The notes beneath the pieces are model-generated. The model did not search any database. It saw only the letters and a program-made list of their open reading frames with translations, and was not told where the DNA came from. Position numbers and translations under genes: made by a program. DNA of 64,000 bases from Leifsonia williamsii. Lineage in GTDB: Bacteria; Actinomycetota; Actinomycetes; Actinomycetales; Microbacteriaceae. Shown one piece after another: positions 1 through 8,705 of this stretch; positions within the stretch are counted from its first letter, which is position 1; each line of letters begins with the position of its first letter. Location: positions 1,984,001 through 2,048,000 of the forward strand of contig NZ_JAROCF010000001.1 in assembly GCF_030433685.1 (NCBI RefSeq), given 5' to 3'.

Positions 1-186
1 GAACTCGTGCCCGGGGACGTGCGGAAGCGACACCGAGTCATCGTGCCCGGCCCACGCGTGCCAGTCGCTGCGGCACAGCCCCGACGCGGCGACCCTGATC
101 AGCGCCGCGCCGTCGGGGACCGCGGGATCGGGCACCTCGGTGACGGTGACGGGGGCGCCGAAGGCGTCGTAGTACAGGGCTCTCAT
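1..186 (-). CDS. zinc-dependent alcohol dehydrogenase, N-terminal part (truncated by window edge)
   Basis: Only the first 62 residues are in the window. The sequence shows the GroES-like N-terminus of the medium-chain zinc dehydrogenases: GLCRSDWHAW, with Cys38 as the probable catalytic-zinc ligand, and PHVPGHE, whose His/Glu pair belongs to the zinc site. The family oxidises alcohols or reduces aldehydes with NAD(P). The ATG at 186-184 has GGGAG seven bases upstream. It begins 43 bp after the PucR-type regulator on the same strand, so it may be the last gene of the hydantoinase/DUF917 operon. The substrate cannot be read from this fragment. Confidence 0.85.
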   Translation of the reverse strand, partial: MRALYYDAFGAPVTVTEVPDPAVPDGAALIRVAASGLCRSDWHAWAGHDDSVSLPHVPGHEF

Positions 187-229
187 GGTCGTTCTCCCAG
201 GGTTGCAGCCGGATGGAGGAGGGGGTCCG

Positions 230-1744
230 TCACCGCCGCACCGCCCGGCAGGCCAGGTGCACGGCGAGCCGTGTCTCCGGGTCGGCGAGGTCGAGGCCGA
301 GCAGCTCCTGCGCCCGGGCGATGCGCGTGGACACCGTGTTGCGGTGCAGTCCCAGCGCGTCCGCGGTCGCCGCGATGCCGGATTCGTGGTCGAGGTAGGC
401 GGTGAGCGTCTCGACCAGCTCGGGGCCGCGGGCGAGCAGCGGGGCGAGCAGCGACTCCGCCGCCGGCACGAAGGTGTCGCTGCCCGTCCACGACAGCAGC
501 AGCTGCTCCAGCCCGAGCGCGTCGATCCGCAGGAAGTACCCGGTCGCCGAGCGGTCGGCGGCGAGCCGCGCGGCGTCGGCTGCGCCCTCGATGGTGGCGA
601 CGAGGCCCGCGGGGCCGGTCTCGAGCGTGCCGATGCCGGTGGCGACGGTGAAGGACCGGCGGGCGGAGGCGTGCAGCATGCGCAGCGCACGCACGGCCTC
701 CTCGACCCGGCTGGGGGCGGGAGGCGCGGCGAAGCTCAGCCACCCCGTCACGCCGCGTCCGCTGGTGGCGACGTGCGAGTCGAGCGGAAGGGCGGTCAGC
801 TCGCGGGTGACGAAGCGGAGCAGTTGGAGGGTGTCGACGCGGCTGCGACCGATCATCCGGAACCCCAGGTGGTAGCCCGTGGTCCGCCAGCCGCGCTCGA
901 GCATCCGCTGCTCGAGCTCGGCGTCGCGGTCGTCGCTGCGCTCGAGGAAGTCGCGCAGCAGCCCGGAGGCGACAGCGGCGTCGTTGACGTCGGCGACCTC
1001 GTCGATGAGGATGCGTGCGGCGACCGCCGGCATGGCGACCTCCGCCGCGATGCCGAGCGCGCTGAGCTGGAACGTGCTCAGCCCGGTGCCGAAGACCGCG
1101 AGCCGCAGCCCGGCCCGGCTGGGGCTGTCGACGCGGACGGACGCCGCAGAGCCGTCGGCGACCGCCACGGTGTCGAGCCAGGGCCCGAAGTCGATGGCCG
1201 CGTGCACCGCCGACGGCAGCTCGCCTCCCGCCTGCAGCAGCACGCCCTCCCCGTCGATCAGGGCGACGCCGTGCCCGACGCTCGCCGAGAGGTGCCGCAG
1301 CAGGTCGGCGAGGTTGTCGGCGTGGTACTCGATCGACTGGGCGACCCGGCGCACGTAGCCGAGCGTCAGGGCGTCCCGGCCCTCGACCAGCTCCCACGCC
1401 GCGCGGGCGAGCGCCATGGGCTCGTCCACGGCGAGCAGGGCCAGACCGAGCCGTTCCGCGAGCGCCCGGGTTCCCGGCCCGAAGCCCTCGGCGCCGGGGG
1501 CGGCGAGCGCGCGGTAGCCGCGGTCGCGCACCCGGCGCACCAGGGCGTCCTGCTGCCACGGCGTGGCCGGGGGAGCGGAGGTGAGCAGCGCGAGCAGGCC
1601 GGTCCCGTCATCGGGCAGGTCGGTCTCGCCCGCGCCGACGACGAGGTCGCGCCACTCGGTGGCCGGGTCCGCCCCCGCCACCGGGTGGAGGCCGCCGCCG
1701 GCCGGGTGGGCGAGCAGCGCCGCGAGGGTCAGGCGGTCGCTCAT
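230..1744 (-). CDS. PucR family transcriptional regulator
   Basis: A 504-residue regulator. The C-terminus carries the PucR-type helix-turn-helix (about residues 445-500), with GLHRNTVSTRIARAQELLGL followed by ETRLAVHLACR, typical of PF13556. The middle resembles the GGDEF-like region of CdaR/PucR proteins, and the N-terminus is a PucR-like sensory segment. Such proteins usually activate purine, allantoin, amino-acid or hydantoin-type catabolic operons in response to the substrate. The ATG overlaps the stop of the upstream DUF917 gene by 4 bp, so it is translated with the operon and probably regulates it. The inducer is unknown. Confidence 0.85.
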   Translation of the reverse strand: MSDRLTLAALLAHPAGGGLHPVAGADPATEWRDLVVGAGETDLPDDGTGLLALLTSAPPATPWQQDALVRRVRDRGYRALAAPGAEGFGPGTRALAERLGLALLAVDEPMALARAAWELVEGRDALTLGYVRRVAQSIEYHADNLADLLRHLSASVGHGVALIDGEGVLLQAGGELPSAVHAAIDFGPWLDTVAVADGSAASVRVDSPSRAGLRLAVFGTGLSTFQLSALGIAAEVAMPAVAARILIDEVADVNDAAVASGLLRDFLERSDDRDAELEQRMLERGWRTTGYHLGFRMIGRSRVDTLQLLRFVTRELTALPLDSHVATSGRGVTGWLSFAAPPAPSRVEEAVRALRMLHASARRSFTVATGIGTLETGPAGLVATIEGAADAARLAADRSATGYFLRIDALGLEQLLLSWTGSDTFVPAAESLLAPLLARGPELVETLTAYLDHESGIAATADALGLHRNTVSTRIARAQELLGLDLADPETRLAVHLACRAVRR

Positions 1745-2838
1745 GCCGCATCCACCCCGTCCCCGTCGACACCGGCCGATCCGGCCGGCCCGTCCAGCCC
1801 GTCGACTCCGCCCGGCCCGTCCACCCCGTCCAGCCCGAACGCGGAGGGCGTGATGCGCCGCAGCCGCGCCGCGCGCTCGGTCCACCACGCCGGGGCGGGC
1901 AGCGCGAGCACGGTGACGTGCCGGGCGAGCGTGACGCCGTCGGCCTGCAGGATGTCGCGCGACAGCGTGTCGAGCGCCACGATGATCTCGGGCGTGGCGG
2001 CGACGGTCTCGCCGTCGCGCACGACGGCCAGCAGCTCCGACCCGGCGACGAGCCGCAGCAGGGAGCCGTCGTCGCCGTCGACCTGCAGCGCGCTGACATA
2101 GGGGTCGTGCGCCGACGGCTCGATCCTCGTCACCCGGCCGGCGCCGACCAGGCGCCCGCCCAGCGCGGAGACGAGGGCGTCGGCGCTGCCGGACACGGCC
2201 TCCGTCATCCGCTCGCCGAGCTCGAGCGCCCGCGAGATCGTGCCGTTGACCGCGTGCTCGCGCAGGTCGCCGACGGTGAAGCCGGCCATCAGCACGGCCG
2301 CCGTGCCGCCCGCTTGGACGATCGCCGCACGCACCTGCGACTCCACATCGGCGGCGCGCGCGCTCTCGATGACGACGACGCCCCTCCCGGTGTCGCAGAC
2401 GGTGACGACGCCGGGCACCTCGTCGACCAGCAGCGAGACCTGGTCGAGCCGGGGGAGGGCGCGGCCCATGCAGTCGGCGTCGACCACCGCGAGGCGGTCC
2501 GCCACCAGCAGCGGGCTGAGGCCGTTCATGCCGCCGCCTTCCATCGCGCACACGGCCCGCGCCGCCACGCCGGTCCAGCGCTCGGCGGCGGCGAGCAGCG
2601 GGTCGAAGGCGGTGGCCGCCGGGATGCGCTCGGTCAGCAGGTGGGTGGAGCCGGCGAACGCGACGGTCGCGCAGGGCGTCGCCGGGTCGAGGTCGGCGAC
2701 ATCGTGGAGGCGCACCGGCCATACCGGCGCCCGCGCCGCCATCAGCCGTAGCAGCGTGGTGGTCCCTCCGCCGCCCGAGCCGAGCAGCGAGAACCCCCGG
2801 CTCAGCGCGTCGAGGCGCCCGGGGCCGAGGGTTCTCAT
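1741..2838 (-). CDS. DUF917 (S-methyl-thiohydantoin desulfurase-like) protein, divergent third copy
   Basis: A 365-residue DUF917 protein. It keeps the glycine-rich LGSGGGGTTT near the N-terminus, EGGGMN in place of the ECGGIN/EIGGVN of its neighbours, and VVDADCMGRALP. DUF917 proteins sit beside hydantoinase-family genes. One characterised group is described as S-methyl-thiohydantoin desulfurases; the activity here is not proven. The last 31 residues or so are a Gly/Asp/Val-rich tail that the two sister copies lack. GGAGAG precedes the ATG. There is a 40-bp gap from the upstream DUF917 copy and a 4-bp overlap with the PucR regulator. Confidence 0.8.
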   Translation of the reverse strand: MRTLGPGRLDALSRGFSLLGSGGGGTTTLLRLMAARAPVWPVRLHDVADLDPATPCATVAFAGSTHLLTERIPAATAFDPLLAAAERWTGVAARAVCAMEGGGMNGLSPLLVADRLAVVDADCMGRALPRLDQVSLLVDEVPGVVTVCDTGRGVVVIESARAADVESQVRAAIVQAGGTAAVLMAGFTVGDLREHAVNGTISRALELGERMTEAVSGSADALVSALGGRLVGAGRVTRIEPSAHDPYVSALQVDGDDGSLLRLVAGSELLAVVRDGETVAATPEIIVALDTLSRDILQADGVTLARHVTVLALPAPAWWTERAARLRRITPSAFGLDGVDGPGGVDGLDGPAGSAGVDGDGVDAA

Positions 2839-2878
2839 GCTCTCCAGGGTAGGCGCTGCGATGCCGGTCGCGGCCGGC

Positions 2879-4012
2879 TCAGGCCGATCCGACCCGGGCG
2901 AGACCCAGAGACTCGACCGGCACGAACTCCTCGGTCAGGCCGAAGGCGCGCGGCCCGAAGGCGGCCAGCGCCTCCGCTGTGCGCATCATCGCCGGCGTCG
3001 AGATGCCGAGCACCCTGACCCGCTGGCCGTAGCGCAGCCCCTCGGTCGTGATCGGCTCGCCCGACTCGATGTCGGTGACGCAGATCAGGTCGGGGACGAT
3101 CGCGACCAGCTCGCCATCGCGCAGGGCGATCAGGTTCTCGTTCTGGAACCGGATCTCGAGGGTCGCGTCGTCGGCAGCGTCGAGCGACGAGATGGTGGCC
3201 CTGCCCTTCGCGAAGCCCTCGGTCGTGCGCCGCTCGACGTCGGTGACCTTGCCGCTGAACAGCTCCCGCACCTCCGAGTAGAGGGTGGTGGAGAGGGTGT
3301 CCGCGATCGCCTCGAACGGCGAGCGGTGCTGCTCGCGCGCCTCCCGGATCGCCCGGCCCAGCGCCAGCGCCATCGAGAGCGTGCGGGGCACCGCCGTGCG
3401 TCGCACGTCGGCGCCGGTCATCGCGTACTCGGCGATGTGGCCGACGCCGCCGAGCCGGATGGTCACCCCGCGGGCCAGCCACTCCATCTGCCGGTCGTCG
3501 TCGCCGGTGTCGATCACCACGGTCTCGCCGCGCTCGCCCGCGAGGGCCAGCGGGGAGCCGTGCACTCCGTAGACCGCGAAGGTCTCCATCGACAGCTCCG
3601 GGAACGCGCGGCCCATGCCGTCCGCGTCCACGACCGGCAGACCGGTCTCGGCCGCGACGATCAGCGGGATCATCGAGTTGATACCGCCGCACTCGATCGG
3701 CATGGTGGCGTCCGCCGTGCGGCCGAGGTGCGCCTCCAGCGTCCGCAGGGCGAGCGTCGGCTCGGTGCCGGCCGGGATCTTCTCGATCATCACCGTCGGC
3801 GCGCCCATTTGCGCGGTCGGGATGACGAAGAGGTCGTCGGCGAGGTCGTCCGGGTCGAGGATCGTGATCGAGCGCTCGCCCTCCGGGCGCTGCTCCAGCA
3901 CGCGGGCGACGAGCATCTGCCCGATGTACGGGTCGCCTCCGCCGCCCGTGCCGAGCAGGGTCGCGCCACGGGCGAGGTCGGGCAGGTCGGCCGCGGTCAG
4001 CGTCCAGCTCAT
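2879..4012 (-). CDS. DUF917 (S-methyl-thiohydantoin desulfurase-like) protein, second copy
   Basis: A 377-residue DUF917 protein. Its start, MSWTLTAADLPDLARGATLL, is nearly the same as that of the upstream copy, followed by GTGGGGDPYIG, ECGGINSMIP and VVDADGMGRAFPEL. The C-terminal half has ITTEGLRYGQRVRV, again shared with its neighbour. This indicates tandem duplication. The ATG overlaps the stop of the preceding copy by 4 bp (ATGA), which implies translational coupling and possibly a heteromeric product. The family is often encoded with HyuA-type proteins. The expected role is in cyclic-amide (hydantoin-like) breakdown, but the exact reaction is not known here. Confidence 0.82.
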   Translation of the reverse strand: MSWTLTAADLPDLARGATLLGTGGGGDPYIGQMLVARVLEQRPEGERSITILDPDDLADDLFVIPTAQMGAPTVMIEKIPAGTEPTLALRTLEAHLGRTADATMPIECGGINSMIPLIVAAETGLPVVDADGMGRAFPELSMETFAVYGVHGSPLALAGERGETVVIDTGDDDRQMEWLARGVTIRLGGVGHIAEYAMTGADVRRTAVPRTLSMALALGRAIREAREQHRSPFEAIADTLSTTLYSEVRELFSGKVTDVERRTTEGFAKGRATISSLDAADDATLEIRFQNENLIALRDGELVAIVPDLICVTDIESGEPITTEGLRYGQRVRVLGISTPAMMRTAEALAAFGPRAFGLTEEFVPVESLGLARVGSA

Positions 4013-5121
4013 GCGCCCGCCTCCACGAGTTCGCGCTCCGGCGTGCCGTCGAAGCGGTGCGAGGGGAGGTCGTAGCCGAAGTATCCGGGGCCGACCATCG
4101 CGAGCGCCTCCGCCGTGTGCCAGCGCGGGTCGCTGGGGGCGGCGACCACGCGGACGCGCTGCCCGTAGCGCAGGCCCTCCGTCGTGATCGGCTCGCCGCT
4201 CTCGGCGTCGAGCACGATGATCAGGTCGGGCGTCGTCGCGTAGGTCACGTCGCCGGACTGCGCGACGAGGTGCTCGTTCTGGAACGACAGCTCCAGCGCC
4301 TCCGCCGCATCGCTCTCGACGGCGGGCGCCTCGATGCGCGCGCGGCCGCGGGCGAACCCGGTGGTCGTCGCGCGCTCGACGTCCACGACCTTGCCTGCGA
4401 AGAACTCGCGGCCGCCCAGCCGGGCGACGGTCGCCGCGACCGGGTCGGTCTTGGCGAGCCGCGCCTCCGCGATCCCGGAGCCGATGGCCAGGCTGTGCGA
4501 GAGCGAGCCGCCGACGAGCGCCTCCCGTGCGACCGCGCCGCTCATGGGGAAGCCCGAGATCATGACCGAGCAGCCCATCTCGACGCACGCGACGCGGGCG
4601 ATGCGCTCCGTCCAGTGGTTGTCGACCGTCTGCAGCACGCCGACGTTGCCCTTCTCGTCGCTGAAGGCGAGGGGAGACGCGGTCACGTCGTAGAGCGTCG
4701 GCAGCACCATCTGCAGCTCGGGGAACGCCCGGCCCATGCCGTCGGCGTCGAGCAGCGGCAGGCCCAGGGCCGCGGCGGCGGCGACCGGGATGGTGGAGTT
4801 GACCCCGCCGATCTCCGCGCACGCCACGTGCGTGACGGGCCGGCCGAGGTAGGTGGCCAGCGCGTGCACCGGCGCCACGACCTCGTCGAGGCTCGGCAGC
4901 TTCTCCACCATGACGGTCGGTGCGCCCATCATCGCGACGGTCAGCACCAGGGCGTCGTCGGGCACCTCGTCCAGGCCGACCACGGTGACGGGGCCGTGCT
5001 GCGCGAGGGCCTGCCGGGCGAGGAGCGAGCCGATGTACGGGTCGCCGCCGCCTCCGGTGCCGAGCACGGCGGCGCCGCGCGCGAGGTCGCCGATGGCGTC
5101 GGCGGTCAGGGTCCAGCTCAT
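4009..5121 (-). CDS. DUF917 (S-methyl-thiohydantoin desulfurase-like) protein, first copy
   Basis: A 370-residue DUF917 protein with MSWTLTADAIGDLARGAAVL, GTGGGGDPYIG, EIGGVNSTIP and DADGMGRAFPEL. It overlaps the upstream hydantoinase-family gene by 4 bp and the downstream DUF917 gene by 4 bp. With the second copy it forms a close paralogous pair. The conserved DADGMGRAFPE segment and the GGGG loop are the family signature. No signal peptide or membrane segment is seen, so it should be cytosolic. The function is inferred from family and operon only. Confidence 0.82.
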   Translation of the reverse strand: MSWTLTADAIGDLARGAAVLGTGGGGDPYIGSLLARQALAQHGPVTVVGLDEVPDDALVLTVAMMGAPTVMVEKLPSLDEVVAPVHALATYLGRPVTHVACAEIGGVNSTIPVAAAAALGLPLLDADGMGRAFPELQMVLPTLYDVTASPLAFSDEKGNVGVLQTVDNHWTERIARVACVEMGCSVMISGFPMSGAVAREALVGGSLSHSLAIGSGIAEARLAKTDPVAATVARLGGREFFAGKVVDVERATTTGFARGRARIEAPAVESDAAEALELSFQNEHLVAQSGDVTYATTPDLIIVLDAESGEPITTEGLRYGQRVRVVAAPSDPRWHTAEALAMVGPGYFGYDLPSHRFDGTPERELVEAGA

Positions 5122-6671
5122 ACCCGCACCCCCATCGCCAGGTCGCCGACCGCCTTCACACGGATGCGCGTGGCGTTGCCGGGGAGGTAGGGGATGGGCA
5201 CCTCGTCGAAATCGACGATCGCCACCGACGAGGGGGATGCGCCGGCGGCGATCGCCTTGTCCACCGCCTCCGCCCGAACGGCGGCGATGGCCTGCTCGCG
5301 CCGGCCGGGCTCGACGGCGTACACCTTGTCGATCTCGCCCCCGACCTGCGCGATGGATGCGCCGATCGCGTTCGCGACGGCGTAGTTCTCCGGACGGTGC
5401 ACGGCGCCGAAGATCGGCAGCTCGTCGGGCAGGAGGATGGAGCCGCCGCCCACGGCGACGACGGGGATCGGGTCGGGGGAGGTCCGCATCCGGTCCACCG
5501 CCTCCGCGATGCGCTCGGCGATGCGGGCGAGCACCCGCTGCACGAAGGCGGGGTCGAGGTGGGCGACCTTCGACGGGTCGCCGACCTGCGCGCGCCCCGC
5601 GGCCACGGCGATGTCGGTGGCGGTCAGCGTCGACCCGCCGAAGACGAGCGCCTCGGAGGTCAGCCGGTAGCCGACCGACTCCGGCCCGACCTCCGCGGTC
5701 TCGGTGTCCACGATCGAGCCGCCGCCGATGCCGATGGAGAGCACGTCCGGCATCCGGAAGTTGGTGCGCACGCCGGCCACCTTGACCTCGTTGGCGGTCT
5801 CGCGCGGGAACCCGTTGATCAGCAGGCCGATGTCGGCCGTGGTACCGCCGATGTCGACCACTGCGCAGGTCTCGAGTCCGCTGGTGAGGGCCGCACCGCG
5901 CATGGAGTTCGTCGGGCCGGAGGCGAAGGTGGCGACCGGGTAGAGGCGCACGTAGTCCTCGTCCATCAGCGTGCCGTCGTTCTGGCTGAGGAAGATCGGC
6001 GCATCGATGCCCTGCGCGCGCACGGCGGAGGTGAGGCCGTCCACGATCTCGGAGGCGAGCTCGCGCAGCGCCGCGTTGATGATCGTCGCGTTCTCGCGCT
6101 CGAGCAGGCCGATCCGGCCGATCTCGTGCGAGAGCGAGATGGCGACGCCCTCACCGAGCTCGGCCGCGATGACCGCAGCGGCCTGCGTCTCCACGTCGTG
6201 GTTCACGGGCGAGAACACCGACGAGATGGCGACGGAGCGCACGCCGGCGGCCGCCATGTCGGCCGCGATGCCCTTCAGCTCGGCCACGTCGAGCGGTGAG
6301 ATCGGGCGTCCGTCGAACTCGTAACCGCCGTGGGCGAGGTAGCTGCGGCCTCCGATCGCCTCGATCAGGGTCTCCGGCCAGTCCACGAGCGGGGGGAGGG
6401 CCTTGGTGGCCGGGAGGCCGAGGCGCAGGGCCGCGGTCGGGGCCAGCCGCTTCGCCTGCACCAGCGCGTTGATGAAGTGCGTGGTGCCGATCATCACGGC
6501 GTCGATGTCGCCGCCGTCGAAGCCGCGCGCCTCCCGCAGCGCCTCGATGGCGCTGATGATGCCGCTCGTGACATCCGGGCTGGTCGAGTTCTTGACGCCG
6601 GCGAGGGTGGTCCGGCCGTCCATGAGCACTGCGTCGGTGTTGGTGCCGCCGACGTCGATGCCGATGTGCAT
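5118..6671 (-). CDS. hydantoinase/oxoprolinase family protein (HyuA-like)
   Basis: A 517-residue protein with the actin-like ATP-binding start MHIGIDVGGTNTDAVLMDG of hydantoinase A N-terminal domains. It continues with IGTTHFINALVQ, a middle HyuA domain (VVDIGGTTADIGLLINGFP) and GGGSIL near the end. Relatives hydrolyse five-membered cyclic amides (hydantoins, 5-oxoproline) with ATP, usually with a HyuB partner. No HyuB is present here. Three DUF917 genes follow instead, the first overlapping by 4 bp. This length and domain set match the DUF917-associated branch. The ATG at 6671 has only a weak purine-rich upstream stretch. Confidence 0.85.
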   Translation of the reverse strand: MHIGIDVGGTNTDAVLMDGRTTLAGVKNSTSPDVTSGIISAIEALREARGFDGGDIDAVMIGTTHFINALVQAKRLAPTAALRLGLPATKALPPLVDWPETLIEAIGGRSYLAHGGYEFDGRPISPLDVAELKGIAADMAAAGVRSVAISSVFSPVNHDVETQAAAVIAAELGEGVAISLSHEIGRIGLLERENATIINAALRELASEIVDGLTSAVRAQGIDAPIFLSQNDGTLMDEDYVRLYPVATFASGPTNSMRGAALTSGLETCAVVDIGGTTADIGLLINGFPRETANEVKVAGVRTNFRMPDVLSIGIGGGSIVDTETAEVGPESVGYRLTSEALVFGGSTLTATDIAVAAGRAQVGDPSKVAHLDPAFVQRVLARIAERIAEAVDRMRTSPDPIPVVAVGGGSILLPDELPIFGAVHRPENYAVANAIGASIAQVGGEIDKVYAVEPGRREQAIAAVRAEAVDKAIAAGASPSSVAIVDFDEVPIPYLPGNATRIRVKAVGDLAMGVRV

Positions 6672-6691
6672 GTGTTCCGCTTTCTGCTGTG

Positions 6692-6722
6692 CTGCGTGCG
6701 CCGCGGTGGGCGGCGCACGCAG
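6692..6722 (-). other. strong intercistronic hairpin
   Basis: A perfect 13-bp inverted repeat (arms 6692-6704 and 6710-6722, rich in GCGCC) with a 5-base loop. It lies in the 83-bp gap between the permease and the HyuA-like gene, both on the minus strand. There is no T-tract. It could be a partial terminator or an mRNA-stability/processing element that sets different levels of permease and enzymes. Confidence 0.6.
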
Positions 6723-6754
6723 CGGGTGGATCGGGTGCGTGCGAGCCGGGCGGC

Positions 6755-8143
6755 TCAGTTGGTGGCGACCGCCTCCGGGCCGGCCGTGGCCGGGCCGGCC
6801 GTGGCCGGGGTCGTCGCCGCGGAGTCGGCCGGGGCGGCCTGCTGCGTGGTGGCGCGTCCGACGCCGCGGACCCAGCCGAGCTTGCCGGCGATCGTGTAGA
6901 GCACGATCGAGAGCAGCAGCGACCAGATCGCGGGGATGCCCCAGGTGACGAAGTAGCCGACCAGCGACGAGACGAGCCACACCACGAGCGTCACCGGGAC
7001 GATCCGCGGCGCGTACTGCGGCAGGCGGCCGGAGGCGCGGGTCGCGTCGAGGTCGCCGCGCCACTTCCGGACGAAGAAGTACTCGGCCACGATGATGCCC
7101 GCGATCGGCGGGAAGGCGACGCCCAGGATGGTCAGGAAGCCGGTGAACGCCGACAGGATGCCCGCCGCCGCCAGCACGGTGCCGACCACACCGAGCACGA
7201 TCGTCGTGGTCACCCGGTGGAGGTTCTTCGAGAACGCCGTCGAGATGAAGTTCACGAGGCCCAGCGTCGACGAGTAGAGGTTCCAGTCGTTGATCTTGAG
7301 CGTGCCGGTGATGACGATGATCAGGCCGACGAAGCCGATGGAGGAGGTCACGATCGCGACGACGTCGCCGGTCGCCGCCGCGTGGGCGAGCAGCACGCCG
7401 GCCAGGCCGATAACGAACTCGCCCAGCGTGACGCCGAGCACGGTCTGCTTCACGACGTCGGCGCGGCTGCGGTTGAAGCGGGTCATGTCGGCCGTGATGA
7501 TCGCGCCGACGATCAGGCCGCCGGCGACGATCCCGGTGCCCTGCCAGATGGTCATGGTCGGGCCGGGCGCGGGCGAGGTCAGCAGCTCGCCGAACGAGTG
7601 CTTGGTCAGCTCGCTGATCACCGACCAGCCGACCAGGATCAGGAACAGCGGCACGGTGATATTGGCCAGCCACTGCATCCCGACGAAGCCGAACGCCACG
7701 ACCGCGGTGACGGCGAGACCGAAGAGCACGCTCCATACCCAGATCGGCATGACGCCGGGCATGAGCGCGTCGAGCGACTGCGCGGAGATGGCGGACTGGA
7801 TGCCGAACCAGCCGATCAGGCTGATGCCGATCGCGAGGCCGACCAGCGAGGCGCCGATCTCTCCGAAGCCGGTCCAGCGGGCGAGCAGGGCCGTGTTGAG
7901 CCCCTCCTTCTGCCCGATGATGCCGACGATGCACATGATGATCTCGAGGATGATCGAGCCGAGCAGGAGCGCGAGCGCGGCCTCCCAGAAGGTCATGCTG
8001 TAGCCCAGGGTCGCCCCGAGCAGGAACTGAGAGAGCGCAGAGACCTGGCCGAACCGCTGCACCGCGATCCCGAACCACGGCTTGCGGGCGTCGGGGGTCA
8101 CGCGGGAGAGGGCGAAGTCGTCGGCATGTGCTGTCCGTGCCAT
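6755..8143 (-). CDS. NCS1/cytosine permease family transporter (CodB-like)
   Basis: A 462-residue membrane protein with about 12 hydrophobic segments. Features of the nucleobase:cation symporter-1/CodB family are visible: FGIAVQRFGQVSALSQFLLGATLGY near the start, GFGEIGASLVGLAIG and an ADMTRFNRS segment. The family imports cytosine, hydantoins, allantoin or related heterocycles with Na+ or H+. It is the first gene of the operon with HyuA-like and DUF917 enzymes, so it probably imports their substrate. AAGGA lies eight bases before the ATG. The last ~35 residues are an Ala/Thr/Pro-rich, probably cytosolic tail. Confidence 0.87.
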   Translation of the reverse strand: MARTAHADDFALSRVTPDARKPWFGIAVQRFGQVSALSQFLLGATLGYSMTFWEAALALLLGSIILEIIMCIVGIIGQKEGLNTALLARWTGFGEIGASLVGLAIGISLIGWFGIQSAISAQSLDALMPGVMPIWVWSVLFGLAVTAVVAFGFVGMQWLANITVPLFLILVGWSVISELTKHSFGELLTSPAPGPTMTIWQGTGIVAGGLIVGAIITADMTRFNRSRADVVKQTVLGVTLGEFVIGLAGVLLAHAAATGDVVAIVTSSIGFVGLIIVITGTLKINDWNLYSSTLGLVNFISTAFSKNLHRVTTTIVLGVVGTVLAAAGILSAFTGFLTILGVAFPPIAGIIVAEYFFVRKWRGDLDATRASGRLPQYAPRIVPVTLVVWLVSSLVGYFVTWGIPAIWSLLLSIVLYTIAGKLGWVRGVGRATTQQAAPADSAATTPATAGPATAGPEAVATN

Positions 8144-8289
8144 GTGGTGTCCTTCTGACGGGTGTGAGGGGGAGGAGCGGGTTCCGTACACCGTAGAGGG
8201 GGTGTTCTGCAGCACGGAATGTGCGATGCGCCTTGATCGAGCGTGTTTCTGTGCCGTTTGCACACCGGCTCGATGGGCCGGGGTCGGTG

Positions 8290-8676
8290 TTAGCCGCGCG
8301 GCGACAGCCTCGCCACCACGGCGAGGTCGGCGTCGGCCCAGTTCAGCGCGCCGAGGTCGCCGGGTGCGACCCACTGCAGCGCGTCGTGATCGGTGCTCGC
8401 CGTCGGCGCCCCCTCCGCGAGGGTGGCCGCGTAGCAGGCGAGGTCCACCCGGCCGGTGGTCGTGCGGTCGAGCAGGGCGCCGACGTGGATGGGCACGCCG
8501 AGCTCCTCCCGGATCTCCCGCACCAGCGCCTCCTCCGGCCGCTCGCCGGGCTCGACCTTGCCGCCGGGGAACTCCCACCGGCCCGCCGCGTCCTTGCCGG
8601 GCGCGCGACGGCAGGCCAGCAGCCTCCCCTCGCGCTCGATCACCGCGGCGACGACGTGGACGGGAACGAGGGGCAT
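8290..8676 (-). CDS. Nudix hydrolase (MutT-like)
   Basis: A 128-residue Nudix protein starting at MPLVPVHVVAA. An in-frame ATG 27 bases further upstream is possible, but AGGA lies ten bases before the chosen ATG. The Nudix box is complete: GKVEPGERPEEALVREIREE, followed by LGV. WEFPGGK just before it is typical of MutT-like (deoxy)CTP/8-oxo-dGTP pyrophosphatases. It probably removes oxidised or unwanted nucleotides. It is divergent from the DUF1345 gene with about 30 bp between them. Confidence 0.85.
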   Translation of the reverse strand: MPLVPVHVVAAVIEREGRLLACRRAPGKDAAGRWEFPGGKVEPGERPEEALVREIREELGVPIHVGALLDRTTTGRVDLACYAATLAEGAPTASTDHDALQWVAPGDLGALNWADADLAVVARLSPRG

Positions 8677-8693
8677 GCGTTCATCCTGGACGC

Positions 8694-8699
8694 TAGCAT
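8694..8699 (+). promoter_or_regulatory. -10 box of a leaderless-type promoter
   Basis: TAGCAT ends six bases before the ATG at 8706, which places the expected transcription start at or next to the start codon. No Shine-Dalgarno sequence is present. Confidence 0.5.
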
Positions 8700-8705
8700 C
8701 CACGT

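Noticed and set aside
183..2101. Long open frames on the strand opposite the PucR/DUF917 genes and similar antisense frames elsewhere
   Set aside because: They encode Arg/Ala/Pro/Gly-rich sequence with no motif and arise from high-GC codon bias opposite real genes.
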